From JADHUC01 sp964623055 (GTDB taxonomy: Bacteria; Planctomycetota; Planctomycetia; Pirellulales; Pirellulaceae), in NCBI GenBank assembly GCA_964623055.1, contig CAZURK010000033.1:1-64000 (forward strand): 64,000 nucleotides of DNA, written 5' to 3'. A program made the translations under genes and the position numbers. The notes under the pieces were generated by a model. That model saw only the letters and a program-made list of their open reading frames with translations, ran no database searches and was not told where the DNA came from. Of the stretch, positions 44,601-51,498 are shown one piece after another (positions within the stretch are counted from its first letter, which is position 1; each line of letters opens with the position of its first letter).

Positions 44601-44980
44601 TCCTCATCCCGAATCTTGCATCCCGCATCCCGTATCACGAGATTCACAAGATCATCCACGTACGGCAACCGCTCGCCTGTCCACCGAATAACGGAGACGG
44701 CGCCCGACATGCCTGTTTCCCGTAGGCTTTCTCTCGCCTTGGCCACGCGCCCAGCGTCGGTCTCCAAGCCCTGCACGATGTAGCGATCGTTGATTCGCAA
44801 TGCGGCCGTCCAATCGGCGTCCCCGCACCCAACGTGTACGATCAGTCCCCCACTCACGCCCGACTCGCGCACGAGATCCGCCGCTGTTTCCCTTTCGTCG
44901 GCCTGGAGGAGCGATGAAGACATGTTCAGGGAGAAAAGAGCGACCAAAGTCGCGGTGAGCAGGTGAGACGCCGTCTTCAT
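41624..44980 (-). CDS. Secreted methyltransferase-like / PQQ-propeller fusion
   Basis: Protein of 1118 residues with a signal peptide. Residues about 30-145 resemble a class I methyltransferase with a degenerate motif I ('GLIVHVGCGDADWTAALRIN', about 46-60), a motif II-like acid in 'QGLETDAGRVAKA' and a strand 'LVNLVIRDAG'. From about residue 165 ('DEWQHFLHGPDNNAV') two PQQ/BamB-type propeller regions run to the end ('DAATGDLVETYAG', 'DADDGSRLWQCTAGG', 'DAQTGKRLFAQRI', 'VWLWAVSAKDGTKQAEHKLG'). A Lys/Arg-rich spacer near residues 625-690 is partly made of a heptamer repeat. Domain order is the reverse of the 12917-16753 protein. GAGGAG precedes ATG 44980. Confidence 0.85.
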   Translation of the reverse strand: MKTASHLLTATLVALFSLNMSSSLLQADERETAADLVRESGVSGGLIVHVGCGDADWTAALRINDRYIVQGLETDAGRVAKARESLRETGMSGAVSVIRWTGERLPYVDDLVNLVIRDAGCKIRDEEIQRVLVPGGVALALDSQLSTLDSCRKPWPVDIDEWQHFLHGPDNNAVAEDTRVAPPHHMQWVAGPRWARSHDHMASMSAAVSAAGRLFYIVDEGPIASVSAPSRWMLIARDAFNGVLLWKKAVEPWEDQLRPFRSGPTELPRRLVASGARVYVTLGYAKPLVALDAATGDLVETYAGTENTHEILVCHDKLFLVVSDPPAKDVGTSGDLIRRLPPWTGRDVYRQYVVKYPPRRIQVVDLTNGKIVWQKKDEDTEHLMPTTLAVSSGQVFFQNEKHIVALEADSGEVQWRAERPVSLHRPAFASPTLVVKDGVVLSADRSPKASAKTGGEDKTKPEWLVSATMISTRGEIIAFSAETGQQLWSAPCHEAFNSPVDIFVAGGKVWSGVTSGRGHPGITKVYDLHTGEVTDNRPKDQECFTVGFAHGRCYRNKATTKYVLHGRAGVEFVDMASNDIIADHWIRGTCQYGILPCNGLLYVPPHSCACYNEAKLDSFNVLAPAREKGNLKLETRNSGDAFETGPAYEFRSRLPGGGEDPSSATARKPSAGCLGAALARRKKANASDWPTYRHDGARSGAASVSLPAQVKPAWQEAIPGPLTGVVVAGGRLFVAQSDTHTLHALDADDGSRLWQCTAGGRIDSPPTIHGGFVYFGSADGWVYCVRAADGELAWRFRAAPQASQVVSYGQLESACPVNGSVLVQRDAVNASQAVVYAVAGRSSFLDGGLYLYGLDAQTGKRLFAQRISHRDPQTGREPQETITGKRGTYMPGALPDILSTDGSSLFMRHSRFDLSGKPLPPNVDHLFSPAGFLDDSWWHRTYWLVGSEMLPDYHGWPVQGCVRITGRLLVQTQDRVYGFGRQSYEKAGSHLNLNTQYHLFAADAELGPPKPPEKEPGDWWHSFPGSRVRRIWTKELPFCARAMVLAGDTLFVAGPSDVGDVAAKDPTGDVWLWAVSAKDGTKQAEHKLGASPVFDSFAACTNGLYFTTVDGRIVCYQP
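43070..43097. repeat. Heptamer repeat 1 (GTTTCNA x4)
   Basis: Four tandem 7-mers: GTTTCGA, GTTTCCA, GTTTCAA, GTTTCCT. They lie within the PQQ coding sequence and encode part of 'GNLKLETRNS' on the minus strand. Confidence 0.85.
44532..44559. repeat. Heptamer repeat 2 (GAGTCGA x4)
   Basis: Four tandem 7-mers: GAGTCCA, GAGTCGA, GAGCTGA, GAGTCGA. Inside the same coding sequence; encodes 'LDSQLSTLDS' on the minus strand. Confidence 0.85.
44606..44640. repeat. Heptamer repeat 3 (ATCCCGN x5)
   Basis: Five tandem 7-mers: ATCCCGA, ATCTTGC, ATCCCGC, ATCCCGT, ATCACGA. Inside the same coding sequence; encodes 'RDAGCKIRDEEI' on the minus strand, at the end of the methyltransferase-like domain. Confidence 0.85.
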
Positions 44981-45054
44981 CGCAAATCTCCTCGAAGGGC
45001 ATGGTAACACTGCTTTTGATATGTTGCAGAAGCGACACGCGTCATCGGCGTCCA

Positions 45055-45270
45055 TCATCGCAGAGCGCCGTCATCGCGACAATCGCAGGCGGCATTATGT
45101 CCGCCGTTGATTCTTCTGCAAACGTGTTTGGCTACCATACCGTCCGTGCTTGCAGGAAGAACCCTTGTCCTAACATTCAACCAAACCACAACAGCAGACC
45201 AACCGACGATCAGCAGCATCGTCCCCAGCGTCCATCTTGGCCGAACCAGTCGCAAGCGGCGGGTCTTCAT
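45055..45270 (-). CDS. Small membrane protein, possibly truncated
   Basis: Protein of 71 residues. The N-terminal 'RPRWTLGTMLLIVGWSAVVV' has one transmembrane helix after an Arg-rich start, the pattern seen at the beginning of many planctomycete single-pass proteins. A strong GGAGGGA site lies seven bases before the ATG. The remaining ~35 residues are Cys/Arg-rich and not family-like, so the original C-terminal domain may have been lost. Confidence 0.5.
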   Translation of the reverse strand: MKTRRLRLVRPRWTLGTMLLIVGWSAVVVWLNVRTRVLPASTDGMVAKHVCRRINGGHNAACDCRDDGALR

Positions 45271-45463
45271 TTTCGATTCCCTCCAAAGCCATTTTCTACC
45301 GTAACAGCTTGGCGAAGACGGGCCAATACGCTGGTGATTTGTCCGGATGTTCTCTTCCTCTGGTGGGATGAAAAATGGTATTCTGAACTCGATAGTGTTG
45401 CTGCTATTGCCGGGCCACGATCATGCTGTTCTGGGCGGGATTGGAGATTGACGAGAGAAGAAG

Positions 45464-46330
45464 ATGAATGAACCAACGTATCTACAAATGCTGGTCACTT
45501 TCCGAAAACACGGGCCAAATCTGCCAGACCATTTCGGTGCAAAGTGGGTCGTCCTCAAGGTTGTGCTGATCGCATTGGCTTGTTGGATGGTGTTCGACGT
45601 GACGCAGCCGGACATCTATGGGTGGTTCTTGCTCGGCTATGTGCTTGGGAACGTCTCAGTCAGCGTTCGCACTTACCTCCTTGCACGTCGGCACTGGCCC
45701 ATTCAGGAAAAGTACGTTAACTGGCCCTTGGTCGATGCCGAGATGAACCTCTACCAGATTGGAATTCTCCTGAAAAACTACCAGGACACACACGACGCTC
45801 TCCCGTTTCCTTGTATCGCAGACGAAGATGGCCGTCCACTTCTTAGTTGGCGTGTGCTGGTAACGGGCCAGATTCCTGAATACGGCTTGCAGGAGGGAGT
45901 GGACTTCTCTCAGCCGTGGGACAGCCCGACCAATTCACGCTTCTTAAACAGCCTCAACACGGATTGGTGGCAATGCCCATCATACGAGGTCACAAGACCG
46001 GGCATAACGCATTATCTGGCCGTTGTGGGGCCGGGGACCCTGTGGGACGAGAACGAAGCGAATAGGTTATCAGAGTCCGATCAACGCATCCTCGTTATCG
46101 AGTGGCCTGAGAGTGGCATCCGCTGGTCTGAACCACGGGACATCAGTTTGGATGACTTGCTTGATTGGCTCAAGTCGAAATCAGATACAAACGGTCCCGA
46201 GTGCCTACTCTATGTCGATGGCTCGGGTGAAGTCGGGGAGCTTCCCGTTGACAGTGACCCTGAGACCGTGCGTAAACTGGTTATCGGTGAACCAGAACCC
46301 CCAGCAATACCCCCCCAAGACCGACCTTGA
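45464..46330 (+). CDS. DUF1559-like membrane protein
   Basis: Protein of 288 residues. Two hydrophobic segments lie at about residues 27-65 ('VVLIALACWMVFDVT', 'WFLLGYVLGNVSVSV'). The soluble part follows a DUF1559-like order without the pilin helix: 'NLYQIGILLKNYQDTHDALP', 'LLSWRVLVTGQIPEYGLQEG', 'WQCPSYEVTRPGITHYLAVV', 'ILVIEWPESGIRWSEPRDIS' and a late 'ECLLYVDGSGEVGELP'. An extracytoplasmic C-terminus is likely. GAGAAGAAG precedes the ATG. The stop overlaps the next gene's start. Confidence 0.8.
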   Translation: MNEPTYLQMLVTFRKHGPNLPDHFGAKWVVLKVVLIALACWMVFDVTQPDIYGWFLLGYVLGNVSVSVRTYLLARRHWPIQEKYVNWPLVDAEMNLYQIGILLKNYQDTHDALPFPCIADEDGRPLLSWRVLVTGQIPEYGLQEGVDFSQPWDSPTNSRFLNSLNTDWWQCPSYEVTRPGITHYLAVVGPGTLWDENEANRLSESDQRILVIEWPESGIRWSEPRDISLDDLLDWLKSKSDTNGPECLLYVDGSGEVGELPVDSDPETVRKLVIGEPEPPAIPPQDRP

Positions 46331-46521
46331 CCAAAACTAACCCCACTCCCAACCGCCGGAGATTTCGTTTCAGCCTGCGGACGCTGCTGATCTTGGTAGT
46401 GTTGTTGAGCTTGCCGCTCGGGTGGTTTGCCTTGAAGATGCGACAGGCTGAGAGGCAGAGGAGGGCTGGAAGATCATTCATCACTTTCATCAGCCGCAGC
46501 TTCATATTTCTCGATGATTGA
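46327..46521 (+). CDS. Short single-helix membrane protein
   Basis: Protein of 64 residues whose TTG start overlaps the upstream TGA (TTGA), suggesting translational coupling. 'FRFSLRTLLILVVLLSLPLG' is the stereotyped N-terminus of many longer planctomycete membrane-anchored proteins, often with leucine-rich repeats; here the protein ends after about 20 more residues. Either a genuine mini-protein or a truncated gene. Confidence 0.5.
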   Translation: MTKTNPTPNRRRFRFSLRTLLILVVLLSLPLGWFALKMRQAERQRRAGRSFITFISRSFIFLDD

Positions 46522-46758
46522 CCGGCAGATTGGTTGCCACTTCATTTCCTGACAGTGTTCAAAGATGCGGTAACCGACAAGTATTACAAACGCAACGACC
46601 ATCAACGACATCTGTTTGTACGGAACGGCATATGCACACAAGAGAGCACTGCCAATCACGTAAGCCCACATGGGCGAGTTCCACATACTTGACGCCCTTG
46701 ACGACTTGATGTAGTTGATGAAGAACTGCTCGTCGGGAGTGAACTCAGGCAGTGGCAT
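46474..46758 (-). CDS. Small two-helix membrane protein
   Basis: Protein of 94 residues starting 'MPLPEFTPDEQFFINYIKSS'. Two membrane segments ('MWAYVIGSALLCAYAVPY', 'SLMVVAFVILVGYRIFEH') are followed by an acidic tail. No known family. The frame stays open to 47100, but the upstream part is repeat DNA. Its 3' end overlaps the converging 46327-46521 gene by 48 bp, and the ribosome site is weak. Confidence 0.5.
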   Translation of the reverse strand: MPLPEFTPDEQFFINYIKSSRASSMWNSPMWAYVIGSALLCAYAVPYKQMSLMVVAFVILVGYRIFEHCQEMKWQPICRSIIEKYEAAADESDE

Positions 46759-47056
46759 TGGGGAAGCAACCCATTTGTTCGAACGGTTGATGTCCGTGGC
46801 CGCTGCCAACCGAAGGAAGCAGCCCGAGGCCACCGATTGTATCAACAGTCCGACGTTGACCCAAATAGTTGAACACCAACGCCGAGACGCCGATTTTGCC
46901 GCTACGACAGGTCTGATCTCGGGCCTCCCGAGGCTAAGCTCACCGAAGGGGTGCCGTTTTGGAGACGAGCTAGCCGGGGTACCGGCTGCAAAGTGCCGTA
47001 AATCCAATGAAAATGAGGGCCAAATGACGTTTCTGGCGGTGCCTTCCGCCCCCCTC

Positions 47057-47100
47057 GACACATTTCCAACGTGCCTGGCACGATAGGAATCGTGCTCCAC
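47057..47100. repeat. Twin-hairpin repeat, family B
   Basis: Degenerate copy: CATTTCCAACGTGCC then GGCACGATAGGAATCGTGC and CTCCAC. Lies within the 359-bp stretch (46759-47117) between the small membrane protein and the M56 gene's 3' end, where no gene is otherwise evident. Confidence 0.65.
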
Positions 47101-47117
47101 ATGCTTCCCTCGCGTTC

Positions 47118-49239
47118 CTAACGTTCCAACCGCCCCTCAAGCTTCTCCAGGGCTTTGGCCTCCACGTCTGTGAGCCGGCCTGCTTTCTTCAGCCGCTGGG
47201 CGACGTCGAGTTCGAAGTTGACGATTGTGGCCAGCTTCAAAGCGGCCTTTGTCTCTTCCAACGAGAGATTCGCCTCGATCGACGCTTCAAGCAGTTCGCC
47301 GATCTCGTCCTTGCGGGGATTCTGGGCAAAATCCTCGAGCTTGCCGAAGATGCCCTCCAACTTCGTGATCGCTGCGGCCTCGGGGCCGGAGAGCTTGCCG
47401 GATTGTTTTAGTTGCAGTAGTTGCCGTTCGTCCGGGTCGACCCGCTTGAACAGTGCCATGATGGCGTCGGTCTCCGCTTCGTTCATCTCCGTCATTTGAG
47501 CCAGCTTTAGCAGCGCCGGGATCTCCTTGTCGCGTGGGTTGTCGATGTGGTACTCCAGCTTGCCGAAATGCGCTTCCAGCTTTTTCAATGCAGCCGACTC
47601 TTCTTTGCTCAGCTTCCCCGACTTCTTCAGCTCGATCACCTTCTCGACTTCGCAGCCGGCCCGCATGAAGCCGCGTTTTAGTGTTTCAGCTTCTGCGTCG
47701 CTCAGCCCCGCCTCTTTGGCCAGCTCGGCCAACTTGTTCAACTCGTCCTCGTAGGGATGGCCGAACTGTTTGAACAGCTTTTCGAGAGCCTTCCCTTCGA
47801 TGTCCGACAGCTTGCCTGCTTCGTACAGAGCGATAATCGCCTTCTCGTCAAATGCCTCGCGCACCGCCACCTTCTCGGCGGCCTTCAGTTCCTCGTCGGA
47901 CAAACCGGCTTGCACCGCACCTTCGCGCAGCTTGGCGAGTTCGTCTTCCACGGGATTGCCAAAATACGAAACCAGCTTGTCCACCGCTTTGGCCTCGACT
48001 TCCGACAGCTTGCCCTTGGCCTTCAGACTCATGAGCACCTTCTCGTCACACTTGACCCGTTCGGCCACTTTCAAGACCGCTTTGGTCTCGTCGGTGCTCA
48101 GACCCGCCTGCCACGCGGCGCTTTCCAGCTTGGCAAGTTTGTTCTGCACTTCCTCGGCTGTGATTTCGTCGTTGGGGTCCGCCGCGGTTTCAATCACCAA
48201 CGGGCTGCCGGGCAGGACCAGCAGAGCCGCCAAAACAGCAATGGCCCAACAGGAACGAGGCGTCCGACTTCGAAATGTGCTTGCTCTTCTCATGATCTCC
48301 TCCAGTCTTTTTGAAGTTACCTCCACCGGGCGAACGCCGGGGAGAAGAAACGCCGTTCTCAATTCTTGTTTGTGCTCCAGGACGTCCAGTAAGCGACGGG
48401 CATACATGGCCGGGCGACATGCAAGGCTGGCGACCGTCTCGGCGTCGCAACAGCGCTCGCGCTGGCGGCCGATGTGGCGACCAGCCCACCAGACCATGGG
48501 ATGAAACCACCAGACAATCTTGACGATCAACTCCATCACCATCATCGCGGCGTCGTGACGACGCACGTGGATCAACTCGTGTGCAATGACGGGCTCGATC
48601 TGCTCAAAGCTTCGGCTGGCCAGCAGCGCTCGAGGCAGAATAAGTCTTGGTTTGATGATCCCAAAGACTGCTGGGCCGACAGGTTCGTCGCTGAGAGTCA
48701 ATTCGATCGGGCGACCGATTCGGAGACGTCGCGCCAAGTTCGCAATTCGCTGTTCCAGTTCCGTATCGGTATCACTGGGACAACGGGCGATCATGCGTCG
48801 ACAACGCGTCCACCCGACGATGGTCACTCCGATCATCAACAGTGCGCCGACTAGCCAAATCCAGCCAACCAGAGTGGCTGCAGAATCAGGCAACCTGCCT
48901 TTGCCAGCAATCGACCTGGTCTCAGCGCCATTCGCGGCATTGTCGTCCGCGGGAAACGTCCGCCCGGTCGGCGAATCGCTGGACGGACCGAACAGCCCTG
49001 CGGCTGCGGGGGGTTGCGTGCCGGTTGCCTCGCCATCCCGTACGTCGATCTGCGCCTAGCTGAACAGACCGAGAGGACTGCTCCATATCGGAGGCGTCAG
49101 GCACTTGACGATAACCAGCATCCACAGTATGTAGGCCAAATGAGGTCGCGCGCGGCAGAAACGGCGGACGATGAAAGCGACAACTAGCGCCAACGCAGCG
49201 ATTTGACAGACTTGTGCCAGGGCCGCCTGAAGAATTCAC
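47118..49239 (-). pseudogene. M56 (BlaR1-like) membrane metallopeptidase, broken by an in-frame TAG
   Basis: The intact downstream part (47118-48893) has two membrane segments, the zinc motif 'VIAHELIHVRRHDA' and the following 'WWFHPMVWWAGRHIGRQRER', typical of BlaR1/MecR1 sensor peptidases. It then carries five ~66-73-residue helical repeats ('AGLSDEELKAAEKVA', 'GKLSDIEGKALEKL'). In the same frame, 55 codons upstream, is a TAG (49056-49058). Before it runs 'QAALAQVCQIAALALVVAFI' and 'ARPHLAYILWMLVIVKCLTP', the usual M56 N-terminal helices. The obvious GTG start at 49239, overlapping the blaI stop as GTGA, is in another frame, so a one-base shift near codon 4 is also implied. A TTG at 48893 could make a shorter product lacking the first helices. 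Confidence 0.8.
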
Positions 49240-49634
49240 TGGTGGGAAGCGTCATCTTGTTCGGCCTCCAGTTGGTCCAACAGTTCGCGGAGTTTGTGGG
49301 TTTCTTCGCGAGAGATGCCCCGATCTTGGATCAGATGCAGCATCAAAGGCATAGCATCCCCATCGAACAGCCGATTCATCAGGTCATCCACCGTTTCCCG
49401 AATGACCAGCGAAGGCCGTACCTTCGGGCTGTAGACCTTGTTTCTCCCTTCCCGCCGCGTTTTCACGTACCCTTTGGCCTCCAGGCGCCGGAGATATGTC
49501 TGGACGGTGGTGTAGTCCAGGCCGCGGTTCTTCGGAAACCACTGATGGACTTCGCCCACTGTAGCTTCGCCCAAGTCCCAGACGGCTCGAGCCACTTCCA
49601 ATTCGCCTTTGGACAATGCCGGACGCGCTGGCAT
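49236..49634 (-). CDS. BlaI/MecI-family transcriptional repressor
   Basis: Protein of 132 residues, usual for BlaI/MecI/CopY. The winged-helix segment is 'LSKGELEVARAVWDLGEATV' then 'LDYTTVQTYLRRLEAKGYVK', followed by the dimerisation tail with 'RGISREETHKLRELLDQLEA'. It binds DNA as a dimer and is normally relieved by proteolysis triggered by the neighbouring M56 sensor, which here appears broken. AAAGGA precedes the ATG. Two operator-like palindromes lie 23-57 bp upstream, so autoregulation is likely. Targets other than its own operon are not visible in the window. Confidence 0.93.
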   Translation of the reverse strand: MPARPALSKGELEVARAVWDLGEATVGEVHQWFPKNRGLDYTTVQTYLRRLEAKGYVKTRREGRNKVYSPKVRPSLVIRETVDDLMNRLFDGDAMPLMLHLIQDRGISREETHKLRELLDQLEAEQDDASHQ

Positions 49635-49656
49635 CGTTTCATTCCTTTCTGTTTAA

Positions 49657-49699
49657 GTACATCTGTACGCAACCATAAGTACATTTGTACTGAAGTCAA
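49657..49699 (-). promoter_or_regulatory. Promoter and twin BlaI-type operators
   Basis: Read on the minus strand: TTGACT (49694-49699), a 16-bp spacer, then TATGGT (49672-49677), a fair sigma-70-like promoter. The spacer is filled by the perfect palindrome AGTACATTTGTACT (49678-49691). A second palindrome GTACATCTGTAC (49657-49668) covers the expected transcription start. Their centres are 22 bp apart, about two helical turns. The TACA-N2-TGTA form fits BlaI/MecI operators. Binding at either site would block RNA polymerase. Confidence 0.7.
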
Positions 49700-49797
49700 T
49701 AGAATACCTGAAAGAAGTTCCCCCGGCCCGTGTTCGCTGCCACGGGCCGGGGGCCCATGCTAGGTTTCGGATGCGGCCCTTCCGCGCCAAGGCCGGT

Positions 49798-51276
49798 CTA
49801 CTGCTTCCAGAGTTCCCTGATCGCCTCGACCGTGCGATTGACCAACGCCTGACCGCCTTCCGGGCCGACCAGGCTTTGTTCGACAATAGCGCTGTAGCCG
49901 CCGCCGCGCAACGCACGAGGCGTCGGCACGTAGTAACCGAAGTCCAACGGACCGGCCAATTGGATCAGAATAGTCTGTTGGGCCGCACTGCGTCCCTGGA
50001 TCTGGACGCCGTAGTCCAAGAATAGCTCGAACGGATTAGTCGCGATGGCCACATCTCCCAATCGCAGGACGTGCATTTGCACCGGATACAACGGATCGGC
50101 TTTCTGCTGGGCCTGGTAACGATCGACCGTCAACTTGTAGAAATTCATGTTCCAGTAGTCGGCGCCGACGAGTTTGTCCTTCGCGGCTAACTGATCGTAC
50201 GACCCTTTAGCTCGGGCGTACTCGGCATCAGTCACCTTGCGGCCGGGTACGTCGAATCGTTCGACTCGATGGACAAACGGCACGTCGGTGCGTATGTCGC
50301 TCTTCACGACCTCGGCTACGTCGTCGAACGCGTTGGCAATGCGTCGACCAAGCTCCTGCGTTCGCGTCAGGCCGCGAAACTTGTTCATCCGCTCTTCGGC
50401 CTTCTTGCGGAACAGAAGATTTGGCGCCTGATCGCCGGCCGGAGCACAGAAACCCAGCACACAAAGGCCGTCGCCGTGACGCTCGCGGAGCAGCACGCGG
50501 ACATCGTGCCAGAAGTCCGCGCTAAGCGAACTGCCGCCGACCGATTGCGATGGGCATGCCAATGTAAGAGCTGCCGCCTTCAAGCGTTTCTTTTTGTCGT
50601 AGAAGATCAGGACGTCGACCGCGTGATCCTCATAGCCCTCGATACCGCGGAACCTCGGGGTATTGGTTGCTCCATACATCTTGGCCGACCCGTCGTCATA
50701 GACCGCTCGACGGTTGCAGCCTACGACCGCATGCCCCAAACCCCAAGCGACTGCGCCGATGGCCCGGCTTTCCCAAGCTGCCACTACCGCATCAGCCATT
50801 CGATCGAACAGGAAGTCCACATAGTCCTTTGGCTGCATTGCGTCGCCGTAGCTCTGATATCGGTTCTGCAACAACACGGGTGCCGCGTGCGTGTGTGTCG
50901 CGGCCAAGAACAGCTTGTTCATATCGAAGTCCGGTAGCCGATCGGCTACGTGTTCGCGAAACCCGTCTTGAATCCCCGGCCGGATGACGCACAGGTCACA
51001 CGACACCATAATCGCCTGATCCACCACCTGCTCACCGTCGCGGGCTTCCAAGGCCAGCACATTGGCCGTGCATCGGCTGTGGATGCTCTTGGATAGACGA
51101 ACGCTTCTGTAACCCGTCAGCGGCACCGGTTCATCAGGCGTGATATCAGCCGTGGCCGCACCGATCCACAATTCCGATCCGATCGCGACCGAGGCCGTCA
51201 GCGCGATAGAAGCTGCGCAGATCACGATTCCCAGTTGAAGTAGCGTGTTTCGGTATTCTCGGCTTATTCGTTTCAT
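49798..51276 (-). CDS. Secreted neutral-ceramidase-like protein
   Basis: Protein of 492 residues with a signal peptide (about residues 14-33). 'LWIGAATADITPDEPVPLTG' and 'FLAATHTHAAPVL' match the N-terminal domain of neutral/alkaline non-lysosomal ceramidases, where the T-H-T-H histidines bind zinc; 'GFCAPAGDQAPN' is the conserved segment after that. The C-terminal immunoglobulin-like domain of true ceramidases (which are about 650-750 residues) is absent. It may hydrolyse a lipid amide or another substrate. An AGGAG site lies about eleven bases before the ATG. Confidence 0.8.
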   Translation of the reverse strand: MKRISREYRNTLLQLGIVICAASIALTASVAIGSELWIGAATADITPDEPVPLTGYRSVRLSKSIHSRCTANVLALEARDGEQVVDQAIMVSCDLCVIRPGIQDGFREHVADRLPDFDMNKLFLAATHTHAAPVLLQNRYQSYGDAMQPKDYVDFLFDRMADAVVAAWESRAIGAVAWGLGHAVVGCNRRAVYDDGSAKMYGATNTPRFRGIEGYEDHAVDVLIFYDKKKRLKAAALTLACPSQSVGGSSLSADFWHDVRVLLRERHGDGLCVLGFCAPAGDQAPNLLFRKKAEERMNKFRGLTRTQELGRRIANAFDDVAEVVKSDIRTDVPFVHRVERFDVPGRKVTDAEYARAKGSYDQLAAKDKLVGADYWNMNFYKLTVDRYQAQQKADPLYPVQMHVLRLGDVAIATNPFELFLDYGVQIQGRSAAQQTILIQLAGPLDFGYYVPTPRALRGGGYSAIVEQSLVGPEGGQALVNRTVEAIRELWKQ

Positions 51277-51337
51277 GGTTTCTTTGGCTCCTCATCGTTT
51301 CACAAGATGCGTACTCTGCTTTATGAGGGTATAACAA

Positions 51338-51384
51338 GTGGAGCACGATTCCATCGTGCCTGGCACGTTGGAAACGTGCCCCAC
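51338..51384. repeat. Twin-hairpin repeat, family B
   Basis: GTGGAGCACGATTCCATCGTGC followed by GGCACGTTGGAAACGTGCC and CCAC, the inverse of the 29771-29817 copy. It lies in the divergent region between the ceramidase-like and alpha/beta-hydrolase genes. Confidence 0.75.
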
Positions 51385-51498
51385 AACCGACATTCGGCAG
51401 TCTTTTGATTCGCCGATCCTCAGTCCGACGACAGGCAACAGTATACACTGTTGGCAAGCGGTTGTAGCAGTTTGCTCGCGTTCTCGAAAAGGAAACGC

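Noticed and set aside
43070..44640. CRISPR-like array
   Set aside because: The units are contiguous 7-mers without spacers and lie inside a coding sequence.
48922..49239. Separate small gene starting at GTG 49239
   Set aside because: Its protein is Arg-rich nonsense, whereas the +1-shifted frame gives M56 membrane helices. The GTG is probably the M56 start followed by a frameshift.
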